A stretch of DNA of 64,000 bases from Streptomyces pluripotens (GCF_000802245.2 NZ_CP021080.1:5332001-5396000), one strand, 5' to 3'. Counted from the stretch's first letter, positions 50,796 through 60,288 are shown. Notes: generated from the sequence alone by a model not told the origin. Translations and numbers: made by a program.

Positions 50796-53700
50796 GTGCA
50801 CCTCAAGGCCCTGACCCTCCGCGGGTTCAAGTCGTTCGCCTCAGCGACCACACTCCGGTTCGAACCGGGCATCACATGCGTCGTCGGCCCGAACGGCTCG
50901 GGCAAGTCCAACGTCGTGGACGCACTCAGCTGGGTCATGGGCGAACAGGGCGCGAAGTCACTGCGCGGCGGCAAGATGGAGGACGTCATCTTCGCCGGCA
51001 CCACCGGCCGCCCCCCGCTCGGGCGGGCCGAGGTGTCCCTGACCATCGACAACTCCGACGGTGCCCTGCCCATCGAGTACGCCGAGGTCACCATCACGCG
51101 GATCATGTTCCGCAACGGTGGCAGCGAGTACCAGATCAACGGCGATACCTGCCGACTCTTGGACATCCAGGAACTTCTCTCCGACTCCGGCATCGGCCGT
51201 GAGATGCACGTCATCGTCGGCCAGGGGCAGCTCGACTCCGTGCTGCATGCCGATCCGATGGGCCGCCGCGCCTTCATCGAGGAGGCGGCGGGCGTTCTCA
51301 AGCACCGCAAGCGCAAGGAGAAGGCGCTGCGGAAGCTGGATGCGATGCAGGCCAACCTCGCCCGCGTGCAGGACCTCACCGACGAGCTGCGCCGCCAGCT
51401 CAAACCCCTGGGCCGCCAGGCGGCGGTCGCCCGCCGCGCCGCCGTCATCCAGGCCGACCTCCGCGACGTGCGTCTGCGTCTGCTCGCTGATGACCTGGTC
51501 AGCCTGCGGGAAGCCCTTCAGGTTGAGATCGCCGACGAGGCGGCCCTGAAGGAACGCAAGGAAACCGCCGAGCGGGAACTGAAGGCCGCACTCCAGCGCG
51601 AGGCCCTGCTGGAGGACGAGGTACGGCAGCTCACCCCACGTCTCCAGCGCGCCCAGCAGACCTGGTACGAGCTGTCCCAGTTGGCCGAACGCGTCCGGGG
51701 CACCGCCTCGCTGGCCGACGCCCGGGTGAAGAGCGCCACCTCCGCGCCCCCCGAGGAGCGGCGCGGCCGTGATCCCGAGGACCTGGAGCGCGAGGCCGCC
51801 CGTGTCCGTGAGCAGGAGGCCGAGTTGGAGGCGGCTCTGGAAGCGGCCCGCCACGCTCTGGACGACACCGTCGCCCACCGCGCCGAACTGGAACGGGAGC
51901 TGGCTGTCGAGGAGCGCCGGCTGAAGGACGTCGCCCGGGCCATCGCCGACCGCCGCGAGGGTCTGGCCCGGCTCTTCGGGCAGGTCAACGCGGCCCGCTC
52001 GCGTGCTGCCTCCGCCCAGGCCGAGATCGACCGGTTGGCCACGGCCCGCGACGAAGCCCAGGAGCGCGCGGTGCACGCCCAGAAGGAGTACGAGACGCTG
52101 AAGGTCGAGGTCGACGGCCTCGATGCCGATGACGCGAACCTGGCCGAACAGCACGATGCGGCCAAACGGCAGCTGGTGGAGGCGGAAGCCGCCCTGAGCG
52201 CCGCCCGTGAGGCGGTCACCGCGGCCGAACGCCGCCGCGCCGCCACCCAGGCCCGCCACGAGGCTCTGGCCCTCGGACTGCGCCGGAAGGACGGCACCGG
52301 AGCACTGCTCGGCGCTCGGGACCGCCTCACCGGTGTGCTCGGCTCGGCCGCGCAGCTGCTGACGGTCACCCCGGGCGACGAGGTCGCCCTGGCCGCTGCT
52401 TTCGGGGCGGCGGCGGACGCCGTCGCCGTGACGACACCGGCGTCGGCGGCGGAGGCGATCAGGCTCCTGCGCAAACAGGACGGCGGCCGGGCGACACTGC
52501 TGCTGGCGGGAGCCCTGGAGGCGCCGGAGGCGAACGGAAGCCCGGGCGCGGCGGACACCCGTGGTGCGGCTGGTGCGTCCGTGGGCGTGGGCGGGGGCGT
52601 CGGTGATTCCGCGGGCGCGCCCGCGCACAGGTCCGTGAGCGCGCCCGCGCAAAGGAACGCCCCCAGCACCGTGGCTGCGCAGGCAGAGGGCGATGGCGCC
52701 GCTTCGGGTGGTGTGCAGGTGCACGGCGATGGCGCCGCTCCGAACGGTGTGCTGGCCGCCCGTGGTGTCGTCGGCGCCGGCCGAGAGCCGTGCGGGTCCG
52801 GAGCAGCCGGAGCAGCGGCCGGTCTGCCCGGCGGCATGTGCGTCGACCGCGTCGGAAGCACGCCCGCCCCCTCCGGGACGGGCGCTCACCTGGACGGCGC
52901 CCGCTTCGCCGCAGGCCTCGTCCGCGGCCCCGCCGAGCTGATGCCCGCCGTACGCCGGCTGCTGCACGGGATCGTGGTCGTGGGCACGCTGGAGGACGCC
53001 GAGGACCTGGTCTACGCCCATCCGGAACTGACCGCGGTGACCGCCGAGGGCGATCTGCTCGGTGCACACTTCGCGCAGGGCGGCTCGGCTGGGGCGCCCA
53101 GTCTGCTGGAGGTGCAGGCGTCCGTGGACGAGGCTGTGGCCGAACTGGCCGAGCTGGAGGTGCACTGCGCCCAGCTGGTCGAGGAACAGCGGCTGGCGGC
53201 CGGGCGGCACACGGACGCGGTCGCCCTCCTGGAGGGGCTGGAGGAGCGGCGCAGGGCCGCCGACCGGGAGAAGTCGGCCGTGGCCCAGCGACTCGGACGG
53301 CTCGCCGGGCAGGCTCGTGGCGCCGCCGACGAGGCCGAACGTTCCGCCGCGGCGGCCGAGCGGGCGCAGGGGGCGTGGGAGCGGGCCGCACAGGAGGCCG
53401 AGGAACTGGCCGAACGGCTCGCTGTGGCGGAGGAGACGCCGGCCGACGAGGAACCGGACACCTCGGTGCGGGACCGGCTCGCCGCCGACGGGGCCAATGC
53501 GCGCCAGACTGAGATGGAGGCCCGGCTCCAGGTCCGTACGCATGAGGAGCGGGTCAAAGGCCTCGCCGGGAGGGCCGACTCGCTGGACCGTGCTGCCCGT
53601 GCCGAACGCGAGGCACGCGCGCGTGCCGAGCAGCGCCGGGTCCGGCTGCGGCACGAAGCGGCCGTGGCGGAGGCCGTGGGTTGCGGTGCCCGTCAGCTGC

Positions 53701-54722
53701 TCGCGCATGTCGAGGTTTCCCTCGTCCGGGCCGAGCGGGAACGCACCGCCGCCGAGGCCACCAAGGTCCGAAGCGAGCGGGAGCTGGCCGCCGCACGCAC
53801 GGCCGGCCGTGAGCTGAAGGCCGAACTCGACAAACTGACGGACTCGGTGCACCGGGGCGAGGTGCTCGGTGCCGAAAAACGGCTGCGGATCGAGCAACTG
53901 GAGACGAAGGCACTGGAGGAGCTGGGCGTCGAGCCGGCAGGGCTGGTGGCGGAGTACGGGCCCGACCAGCCCGTACCCCCCTCGCTCCGCGCCGACGACG
54001 GGCAGCAACCGGAGGCCGGTCTCGACGACGGCACCGTCGAGGGATCCCGCTCAGGGAACCAGCCCCGCCCGTTCGTGCGCGCCGAGCAGGAGAAGCGGCT
54101 CAAGGCCGCCGAGCGGGCGTACCAGCAGCTGGGCAAGGTCAACCCGCTGGCGCTGGAGGAGTTCGCGGCGCTGGAGGAACGCCACAAGTTCCTCAGCGAG
54201 CAGCTGGAAGACCTGAGGAAGACCCGTGCGGACCTGCTCCAGGTGGTCAAGGAGGTGGACGAACGCGTCGAACAGGTCTTCACCGAGGCCTACCGCGATA
54301 CCGCCCGTGAGTTCGAGGGCGTCTTCGGGCGCCTGTTTCCGGGGGGCGAGGGACGACTCGTCCTCACCGACCCCGACCACATGCTCACCACCGGCGTGGA
54401 CGTTGAGGCGCGTCCACCGGGCAAGAAGGTCAAGCGGCTTTCCCTCCTCTCGGGCGGTGAACGCTCGCTGACGGCCGTCGCGCTGCTGGTGTCGATCTTC
54501 AAGGCGCGGCCGAGTCCGTTCTACGTCATGGACGAGGTCGAGGCCGCGCTCGACGACACCAATCTCCAGCGACTGATCCGGATCATGCAGGAGCTGCAGG
54601 AGGCCTCGCAGCTGATCGTGATCACGCACCAGAAGCGCACCATGGAGGTTGCCGACGCCCTCTACGGCGTGTCCATGCAGGGTGATGGGGTGTCAAAGGT
54701 CATCTCTCAGCGGCTTCGCTAG
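50796..54722 (+). CDS. smc: Chromosome segregation ATPase SMC
   Basis: A 1308-residue SMC protein. Walker A GPNGSGKSNVVDAL lies near residue 30. Two long coiled-coil arms flank a hinge (about 500-760). The C-terminal head has the ABC signature LSGGERSLTAVALL and Walker B FYVMDEVEAALDD. With ScpA/ScpB it organises and segregates chromosomes. The family is normally near 1180-1190 residues; the extra length is a Gly/Ala/Pro-rich insertion of about 125 residues in the hinge (about 575-698), partly encoded by 36-bp repeats. All catalytic motifs are intact, so it should be functional. GTG start with weak ribosome site; a terminator separates it from the gene before. Confidence 0.96.
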   Translation: MHLKALTLRGFKSFASATTLRFEPGITCVVGPNGSGKSNVVDALSWVMGEQGAKSLRGGKMEDVIFAGTTGRPPLGRAEVSLTIDNSDGALPIEYAEVTITRIMFRNGGSEYQINGDTCRLLDIQELLSDSGIGREMHVIVGQGQLDSVLHADPMGRRAFIEEAAGVLKHRKRKEKALRKLDAMQANLARVQDLTDELRRQLKPLGRQAAVARRAAVIQADLRDVRLRLLADDLVSLREALQVEIADEAALKERKETAERELKAALQREALLEDEVRQLTPRLQRAQQTWYELSQLAERVRGTASLADARVKSATSAPPEERRGRDPEDLEREAARVREQEAELEAALEAARHALDDTVAHRAELERELAVEERRLKDVARAIADRREGLARLFGQVNAARSRAASAQAEIDRLATARDEAQERAVHAQKEYETLKVEVDGLDADDANLAEQHDAAKRQLVEAEAALSAAREAVTAAERRRAATQARHEALALGLRRKDGTGALLGARDRLTGVLGSAAQLLTVTPGDEVALAAAFGAAADAVAVTTPASAAEAIRLLRKQDGGRATLLLAGALEAPEANGSPGAADTRGAAGASVGVGGGVGDSAGAPAHRSVSAPAQRNAPSTVAAQAEGDGAASGGVQVHGDGAAPNGVLAARGVVGAGREPCGSGAAGAAAGLPGGMCVDRVGSTPAPSGTGAHLDGARFAAGLVRGPAELMPAVRRLLHGIVVVGTLEDAEDLVYAHPELTAVTAEGDLLGAHFAQGGSAGAPSLLEVQASVDEAVAELAELEVHCAQLVEEQRLAAGRHTDAVALLEGLEERRRAADREKSAVAQRLGRLAGQARGAADEAERSAAAAERAQGAWERAAQEAEELAERLAVAEETPADEEPDTSVRDRLAADGANARQTEMEARLQVRTHEERVKGLAGRADSLDRAARAEREARARAEQRRVRLRHEAAVAEAVGCGARQLLAHVEVSLVRAERERTAAEATKVRSERELAAARTAGRELKAELDKLTDSVHRGEVLGAEKRLRIEQLETKALEELGVEPAGLVAEYGPDQPVPPSLRADDGQQPEAGLDDGTVEGSRSGNQPRPFVRAEQEKRLKAAERAYQQLGKVNPLALEEFAALEERHKFLSEQLEDLRKTRADLLQVVKEVDERVEQVFTEAYRDTAREFEGVFGRLFPGGEGRLVLTDPDHMLTTGVDVEARPPGKKVKRLSLLSGGERSLTAVALLVSIFKARPSPFYVMDEVEAALDDTNLQRLIRIMQELQEASQLIVITHQKRTMEVADALYGVSMQGDGVSKVISQRLR
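52690..52761. repeat. Two 36-bp imperfect tandem repeats in the SMC hinge insertion
   Basis: GGCGATGGCGCCGCT recurs exactly at 52690-52704 and 52726-52740, giving a 36-bp period and a protein repeat of the type GDGAA(S/P)(G/N)GV. Confidence 0.8.
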
Positions 54723-54760
54723 CAACCCTTGGCGAGATCAACCTCATGACCTGCCCTTGG

Positions 54761-54779
54761 ATCTTCACTTCTTGAAGAT
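54761..54779 (+). terminator. Possible smc terminator
   Basis: ATCTTCA and TGAAGAT form a perfect 7-bp stem with a 5-nt loop, followed by TGTTAAGG, 39 bp after the smc stop, in an unusually AT-rich patch. Confidence 0.5.
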
Positions 54780-54818
54780 TGTTAAGGCTTCTATATCTGA
54801 AAGCTCACACAGATCATG

Positions 54819-54838
54819 GTCTTGACTTCGAGTCTTGA
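54819..54838. promoter_or_regulatory. Repeated GTCTTGA words upstream of glcP
   Basis: GTCTTGA occurs at 54819-54825 and again at 54832-54838, a 13-bp period, within an AT-rich region about 150 bp before glcP. GTCTT also pairs with AAGAC at 54838-54842. A regulator site or promoter region is plausible. Confidence 0.35.
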
Positions 54839-54985
54839 AGACATAGTCTCTGGAACGTTGCTTTGACCTTCAGGTGTGAGTGGCGCGCCTGTGTGTGCAC
54901 CACCGGGACCGGCGGAGAGCCGGTCATGCCGCGAAGGGCTCGCCCCCCACCCGCGGCAGCGTTGCCGTGGCCCCAGGAGACACAC

Positions 54986-56407
54986 GTGACCAGCACAGCG
55001 CAGGCGCCTCAGACAGGAGCCAGGACGACTCACCCCGAGCATCATCTCGGGCACGTCATCTTCATTGCGGCGGCTGCCGCCATGGGCGGCTTCCTCTTCG
55101 GCTACGACAGTTCCGTGATCAACGGCGCAGTCGAGGCCATCCGCGACCGCTATGACATCGGCTCCGCGGCCCTCGCCCAGGTCATCGCCATCGCTCTGGT
55201 CGGCTGTGCCGTCGGTGCCGCGACCGCCGGCCGGATAGCGGACCGGATCGGCCGAATCCGCTGCATGCAGATCGCCGCAGTCCTGTTCACGATCAGCGCT
55301 ATCGGCTCCGCACTGCCCTTCGCGCTCTGGGACCTCGCCCTCTGGCGCGTCGTCGGTGGCTTCGCCATCGGCATGGCCTCTGTCATCGGCCCCGCCTACA
55401 TCGCCGAGGTCGCCCCGCCCGCCTACCGCGGTCGGCTCGGTTCCTTCCAGCAAGCCGCGATCGTCGTCGGCATCGCCATCTCCCAGCTGGTCAACTGGGG
55501 TCTGCTGAACGCCGCGGGCGGCAAGCAGCGCGGCACCCTGATGGGCCTGGAGGTCTGGCAGGTCATGCTCGGCGTGATGGTCATCCCGGCCCTCCTCTAC
55601 GGCCTGCTCTCCTTCGTGATCCCCGAGTCCCCGCGCTTCCTGATCTCCGTCGGCAAGCGCGACCGCGCCCGCAGGATCCTCGCCGAGGTCGAGGGCGAGC
55701 AGGTCGACCTGGACGCCCGCGTCCAGGAGATCGAGTCCGCGATGAACCGCGAGGAGAGGTCCAGCTTCCGCGACCTGCTCGGCGGCTCCTTCTTCTTCAA
55801 GCCGATCGTCTGGGTCGGCATCGGCCTGTCGGTCTTCCAGCAGTTCGTCGGCATCAACGTCGCGTTCTACTACTCCTCGACGTTGTGGCAGTCGGTCGGC
55901 GTCGACCCGGCGGACTCGTTCTTCTACTCCTTCACGACGTCGATCATCAACATCGTCGGCACCGTGATCGCGATGATCTTCGTGGACCGCATCGGCCGCA
56001 GGCCGCTCGCCATCATCGGCTCGGTCGGCATGGCCGTGGGGCTCGCGCTGGAGGCCTGGGCGTTCAGCTACCACCTGGTCGACGGCAAGCTGCCGGCCGC
56101 CCAGGGCTGGATCGCCTTGGTCGCCGCGCACCTGTTCGTCCTCTTCTTCGCCCTGTCCTGGGGCGTGGTCGTCTGGGTCATGCTCGGTGAGATGTTCCCG
56201 AACCGGATCCGCGCCGCCGCGCTCGGCGTCGCCGCCTCCGCGCAGTGGATCGCCAACTGGGCCATCACCGCGAGCTTCCCGTCGCTGTCCGACTGGAACC
56301 TCTCCGCGACCTATGTGATCTACACGGTCTTCGCCGCCCTCTCCGTCCCGTTCGTCCTGAAGTTCGTCAAGGAGACGAAGGGCAAGACCCTGGAGGAGAT
56401 GGGCTGA
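54986..56407 (+). CDS. glcP: Major-facilitator glucose permease (GlcP type)
   Basis: A 473-residue sugar:proton symporter with twelve predicted membrane helices. Sugar-porter signatures are GGFLFGYDSSVINGA near helix 1, the loop GRIADRIGR, PESPRFLISVGKRD, QQFVGINVAFYYSS in helix 7, and DRIGRRPL. It ends in KGKTLEEMG. In S. coelicolor the syntenic SCO5578 is GlcP1, the main glucose permease; length and context match. Start is GTG with AGGAGA 6 bp upstream; an open frame 41 codons longer is not supported. The 263-bp AT-rich gap upstream likely carries its promoter. Confidence 0.93.
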   Translation: MTSTAQAPQTGARTTHPEHHLGHVIFIAAAAAMGGFLFGYDSSVINGAVEAIRDRYDIGSAALAQVIAIALVGCAVGAATAGRIADRIGRIRCMQIAAVLFTISAIGSALPFALWDLALWRVVGGFAIGMASVIGPAYIAEVAPPAYRGRLGSFQQAAIVVGIAISQLVNWGLLNAAGGKQRGTLMGLEVWQVMLGVMVIPALLYGLLSFVIPESPRFLISVGKRDRARRILAEVEGEQVDLDARVQEIESAMNREERSSFRDLLGGSFFFKPIVWVGIGLSVFQQFVGINVAFYYSSTLWQSVGVDPADSFFYSFTTSIINIVGTVIAMIFVDRIGRRPLAIIGSVGMAVGLALEAWAFSYHLVDGKLPAAQGWIALVAAHLFVLFFALSWGVVVWVMLGEMFPNRIRAAALGVAASAQWIANWAITASFPSLSDWNLSATYVIYTVFAALSVPFVLKFVKETKGKTLEEMG

Positions 56408-56475
56408 CCCTCATAGCGGGGTTTCCCGAGACCGGGGAGAAGGGCCAAGTCCCCGCTGCCCTCTCCTCGTACCGT

Positions 56476-56553
56476 CCGCCGCCCCCGGCCCGGGACCTGC
56501 CCGGACCCGGGGGCGGCGGTGCCGTACCGGCCCCGGGTCCGGGCAGGTCCCGG
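56476..56553. terminator. Overlapping alternative hairpins between convergent genes
   Basis: Hairpin A pairs 56476-56488 with 56507-56519 (13 bp perfect). Hairpin B pairs 56490-56511 with 56532-56553 (22 bp perfect). They overlap and cannot both form. They lie between the glcP stop (56407) and the stop of the minus-strand gene at 56660. Confidence 0.75.
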
Positions 56554-56659
56554 ATGCCGCCCCCGACGCCGGCGCCGTCAGGCACCTCCGCGCGCGGCCG
56601 GCCCTCCTGGGCGCGGCGCGCGGTACGGCGCACCGACCGGGACGGGCTACCGCAGCGGC

Positions 56660-57655
56660 TCAGTCGCGCTCTGGCCGAGCGGTTCGATGCCGCAGTGCCG
56701 GGAGTACCTGTTCCGCGAACAGCCTGAGGCTGCGCCACCCCTCCTCCACGGGCATCCCGCCCGCCAGAGGGTGCAGCACCATGCTCTCCAGGTCCTGTGC
56801 CACGCACTCCTGCGGAGTGAGAACGCGGTACACCCCCTCGGCGCGCAGCTCCGCGAGGGTTCCGGCGGTCGACCGCACCGCCGAGCGGGTCCGGGCCGGC
56901 TGCCAGGAGTCGTAGGTCCGGGCTTCGTGCAGGAAGTGCTCGCCGTAGCGGGCCCAGGCGCGGTCCGGTTCCTCGGACAGGTGGAGGAGCGGGGTCTCGG
57001 CGGCGGGCATCATGGTCCAGCCCTCCGTGCCGTACTCGGCGAGCCGCTCCTTGTAGTACGCCTCCAGCTCGGGCAGATGGGCGCTCGGGAAGAACGGCAG
57101 TCCCAGCCGGGCGGCCCGGCGGGCGGCTGCCTTCGAGGAGCCGCCGACCAACAGCGGGGGGTGCGGATGGGTGCACGGGCGGGGGGTGAGCCGTACCCTC
57201 CGGCCCCGGTACTCGAACTCCTCGCCCGTCCACGCCTTCAGAAGGGTTTCCAGCAGTTCGTCCTGGAGTCGGCCCCGTCGCGCGAAGTCGACGTCGAACA
57301 GGGCGTACTCCTCGGGCCGGTATCCGATTCCGGCCACGGTCACCAGTCGCCCGCCGCTGAGCAGGTCCAGGACGGCGATGTCCTCGGCCAGCCGCAGCGG
57401 ATCGTGCAGCGGACCGATCGCCGCGGACACCGTCACCGTGATGCGGCGGGTCGCGCCGAACACCGCCCCGGCGAAGGCGAACGGCGACGGCAACCAGTTG
57501 TCGTCCGCTCCGTGGTGTTCCTCGGTCTGCACGGTGCTGATCCCGTGCTCGTCCGCGTATGCGGCCATCTCCAGGGCGGTCCGGTAGCGGTCGGCGAGAG
57601 AGGCGGGAGTCGCGCCGGGCTCGGCGAGGTTGAAGCGTACGACCGTGACGGGCAT
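56660..57655 (-). CDS. LLM-class flavin-dependent oxidoreductase
   Basis: A 331-residue bacterial luciferase-like barrel protein using FMN or F420. Markers: TVQTEEHHGADDNW, IGPLHDPLRLAEDIAVLDLLSGGR, VAGIGYRPEEY and PPLLVGGSSKAAARRAARLG. The substrate is unknown. The ATG ends at 57655, with a GAGGGGA site 7 bp upstream. A much longer frame upstream is composed of Arg/Ser/Pro and is rejected. It converges with glcP across paired hairpins. The cofactor cannot be assigned from what I see. Confidence 0.92.
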   Translation of the reverse strand: MPVTVVRFNLAEPGATPASLADRYRTALEMAAYADEHGISTVQTEEHHGADDNWLPSPFAFAGAVFGATRRITVTVSAAIGPLHDPLRLAEDIAVLDLLSGGRLVTVAGIGYRPEEYALFDVDFARRGRLQDELLETLLKAWTGEEFEYRGRRVRLTPRPCTHPHPPLLVGGSSKAAARRAARLGLPFFPSAHLPELEAYYKERLAEYGTEGWTMMPAAETPLLHLSEEPDRAWARYGEHFLHEARTYDSWQPARTRSAVRSTAGTLAELRAEGVYRVLTPQECVAQDLESMVLHPLAGGMPVEEGWRSLRLFAEQVLPALRHRTARPERD

Positions 57656-58340
57656 GGGAAGTCCCCCTCCGGTGCGATGCGGTGCCGAGGGGACCGTAGC
57701 TGACGTTTCGTCAGATGGCCATGGTGGGACGGCGGGCTCGCGGGGTGACCGGGCCCGTGCCCGACACCGGCGGCCGGCCCCGCAGGGCGGCGGCCGCCTC
57801 AGACGTCCACGGAGCTCGGCCCCCGGCGGACTCGGCGGGCTGAACCAGGTCTGCCGAGCCCGTCGAGGGGGGCTTCGGAGCGCCGGATGCAGCGGGCCCG
57901 AGCTCGTGATCGCCGCGGCCCAGCCGAGGGCGTGCCCCCGACCATCTCGGCATGCCGACGGATACCGGTGTCGACGGGCCCGTGACCCGGGTGTGAGCGG
58001 CTCAGCGCACGAGGGCCGCCGTGGTTCGTCGAGGGCCCGTGCCGGTGACGGGACACGCGTCCACGTGGCCTCGGGCACCGGCCACCGGGGCGCGCCGTGC
58101 TCTCGCAGCCTCCGGTCAGCAGTGGGGTGCCTCGGAACACCCCACGGTGTGGAGTCGCAGCGCGAGCGCTGGCCACGGCCTCGGCTGACCTGCCGAAACA
58201 CTCCTGATGGAGGCAAGGGCGCAGATCAAGAGCGACTCCGGTCGAGACGCTCGGGTACGGCGTGATGGCCTGCACGCGTACCGTCACGGGGTCGCAGCTT
58301 CTTCGATTGGCCACCCTTCATGGCCGATACTGGTCGGGTT
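57656..58340. other. 685-bp gap with no recognised gene
   Basis: Between the oxidoreductase gene and ftsY. Open frames on both strands have random-looking Arg/Gly/Pro composition and no domain. The last 60 bp before ftsY are less GC-rich and likely hold its promoter. I see no RNA gene or clear hairpin array. Confidence 0.5.
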
Positions 58341-59546
58341 ATGGAAACCGTCATCCTTGCTGTAGTCATCGCCGTGGTCGTGCTCGGCGCGATCGGCGGG
58401 CTGATCGTGGGCAGCCGGCGCAAGAAGCCGCTGCCTCCGCCGCCGCCGAAGACGCCCGACATCACCGCGCCCCCGGCCGAGCCGCACGTCGGCGATGAGG
58501 CCGAGACGCCGCGCGACGAACCGCGCCGGACGATCGAGGAGGTGGATCTCCCAGGCGGCGGCCCCGCGTCGGTCGCCGTGGAGGAGCCCCCATCTGTCGA
58601 GGCTCCCGAGATCGAGATCCCGGAGCCCACCGCAGGGCGGCTGATCCGCCTGCGCGCCCGCCTGTCCCGCTCGCAGAACGCCCTGGGCAAGGGCCTGCTC
58701 ACGCTGCTCTCCCGCGAGCACCTCGACGAGGACACCTGGGAGGAGATCGAGGACACGCTCCTTACCGCCGACGTCGGCGTGCAGCCGACCCAGGAACTGG
58801 TCGAGCGGCTGCGCGAGCGCGTGAAGGTGCTCGGTACCCGTACGCCCGAGGAACTGCGTGGCCTGCTGCGCGAGGAGCTGCTCAAGCTGGTCGGCACCGA
58901 TGTCGACCGCATGGTGAAGACCGAGCCCGAGGATCGCAGGCCCGGCATCGTGATGGTTGTCGGCGTCAACGGCACCGGGAAGACCACCACCACCGGGAAG
59001 CTCGCGCGGGTCCTGGTCGCCGATGGCCGCAGTGTCGTGCTTGGCGCTGCCGACACCTTCCGGGCCGCCGCCGCCGACCAGTTGCAGACCTGGGGCGAGC
59101 GGGTGGGCGCCTACACCGTGCGCGGCCCCGAGCAGGGCGACCCCGCCTCCGTCGCCTTCGACGCGGTCAAGGAGGGCAAGGAGATGGGGGTCGACGTCGT
59201 CCTCATCGACACTGCCGGCCGTCTGCACACCAAGACCGGCCTCATGGACGAACTGGGCAAGGTCAAGCGCGTCGTGGAGAAGCACGCGCCGCTGGACGAG
59301 GTACTGCTCGTCCTCGATGCCACCACCGGTCAGAACGGCCTGGTGCAGGCCCGGGTGTTTGCCGAGGTCGTGGACATCTCCGGCATCGTGCTGACCAAGC
59401 TGGACGGTACGGCCAAGGGCGGCATCGTCGTCGCGGTCCAGCGCGAACTGGGGGTGCCGGTCAAACTGGTCGGGCTCGGCGAGGGCGCGGACGATCTGGC
59501 GCCGTTCGAGCCGGAGGCGTTCGTGGACGCGCTCATCGGCGACTGA
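58341..59546 (+). CDS. ftsY: Signal recognition particle receptor FtsY
   Basis: A 401-residue SRP receptor GTPase. An N-terminal membrane helix (METVILAVVIAVVVLGAIGGLIVG) replaces the acidic A domain of E. coli; a Pro/Glu linker follows. The NG domain starts near residue 105. G1 is GVNGTGKTTTTGKLA, with DTFRAAAADQL, DTAGRLHTK and TKLDGTAKGG. It docks ribosome-nascent chain complexes at the membrane. I start at the ATG giving METVIL, which matches relatives; the frame could start seven codons earlier. Confidence 0.97.
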   Translation: METVILAVVIAVVVLGAIGGLIVGSRRKKPLPPPPPKTPDITAPPAEPHVGDEAETPRDEPRRTIEEVDLPGGGPASVAVEEPPSVEAPEIEIPEPTAGRLIRLRARLSRSQNALGKGLLTLLSREHLDEDTWEEIEDTLLTADVGVQPTQELVERLRERVKVLGTRTPEELRGLLREELLKLVGTDVDRMVKTEPEDRRPGIVMVVGVNGTGKTTTTGKLARVLVADGRSVVLGAADTFRAAAADQLQTWGERVGAYTVRGPEQGDPASVAFDAVKEGKEMGVDVVLIDTAGRLHTKTGLMDELGKVKRVVEKHAPLDEVLLVLDATTGQNGLVQARVFAEVVDISGIVLTKLDGTAKGGIVVAVQRELGVPVKLVGLGEGADDLAPFEPEAFVDALIGD

Positions 59547-59570
59547 CCGGGCGCACTCCCGGCCGACGAG

Positions 59571-59608
59571 AAGCGCCCGCCCCACGGTGCAGTTGGGGTC
59601 GGGCGCTT
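59571..59608. terminator. Terminator between ftsY and the convergent prim-pol-like gene
   Basis: AAGCGCCCG with CGGGCGCTT (9 bp), extended by CCCCA/TGGGG, then CGCTTTG. It lies between stops at 59546 and 59626. Confidence 0.8.
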
Positions 59609-59625
59609 CGCTTTGTACGGTGCGG

Positions 59626-60288
59626 TCAGGCCCTGGCCCGCGACCGGTGTGCCACATACGCCAGTGTGCCCAGCAGCAACCGTGCCGCAGGAGGCCGTGT
59701 CGCCGAGTCCAGCGCGGGCGGGCGTAGCCAGCGCACCGGGCCGAGGCCGCCCCGGTCGGAGGGCGGCGCGGTGATGTACGTACCCGGGCCGAGGCCGTGC
59801 AGGTCCAGCGAGGAGGGATCGTCCCAGCCCATGCGGTACAGCAGCCGGGGGAGTTCGGCGGCTGCGCCGGCCGCGACGAAGAAGTGGGCCCGGCCGTCCG
59901 GTGTCGCGATCACCGGACCGAGGGGGAGGCCCATGCGCTCCAGGCGGACCAGGGCGCGACGGCCGGCGGACTCCGAGACCTCGATGACATCGAACGACCG
60001 GCCGACCGGCAGCATGACCGCCGCACCCGGGAACTCCGCCCAGGCCCGGCTCACCTCGTCCAGTGTGACCCCGCCTTGAACCTGGGGCGCGAAGTCCAGC
60101 GGATGCGCGCCCGGTGCCGGGCAGTCGGCGTGTCCGCAGGAGCAGGTGCCCGCCGCGGCCCGTGCGCCCGGCACCACGTCCCACCCCCACAGTCCGGTGA
60201 ATTCGGCGACGGCGGTGCACTCCGAGGCCCGGCCGCGCCGACGTGTGCCCGTGCGGATCTCGCGAATGCCGCCGATCGTGAAGCCCAT
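59626..60288 (-). CDS. Prim-pol (bifunctional DNA primase/polymerase) domain protein
   Basis: A 220-residue protein with a prim-pol-like domain. GWDVVPGARAAAGTCSCGHADCPAPGAHPL contains the Cys/His pattern typical of the family start. FDVIEVSESAGRRAL, GPVIATPDGRAHFFV and SSLDLHGLGPGTYITAPPSDRGG follow. The DxD-like catalytic acids of active prim-pols are not obvious in the usual place (FDVIEV), so this may be an inactive or regulatory member. It is common next to nsdA in Streptomyces as I recall. ATG start. It is divergent from nsdA. Confidence 0.85.
   Translation of the reverse strand: MGFTIGGIREIRTGTRRRGRASECTAVAEFTGLWGWDVVPGARAAAGTCSCGHADCPAPGAHPLDFAPQVQGGVTLDEVSRAWAEFPGAAVMLPVGRSFDVIEVSESAGRRALVRLERMGLPLGPVIATPDGRAHFFVAAGAAAELPRLLYRMGWDDPSSLDLHGLGPGTYITAPPSDRGGLGPVRWLRPPALDSATRPPAARLLLGTLAYVAHRSRARA

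Noticed and set aside
57711..58320. Possible genes in the gap before ftsY on either strand
   Set aside because: Frames are short or Arg/Pro-rich with no start signal or known domain.
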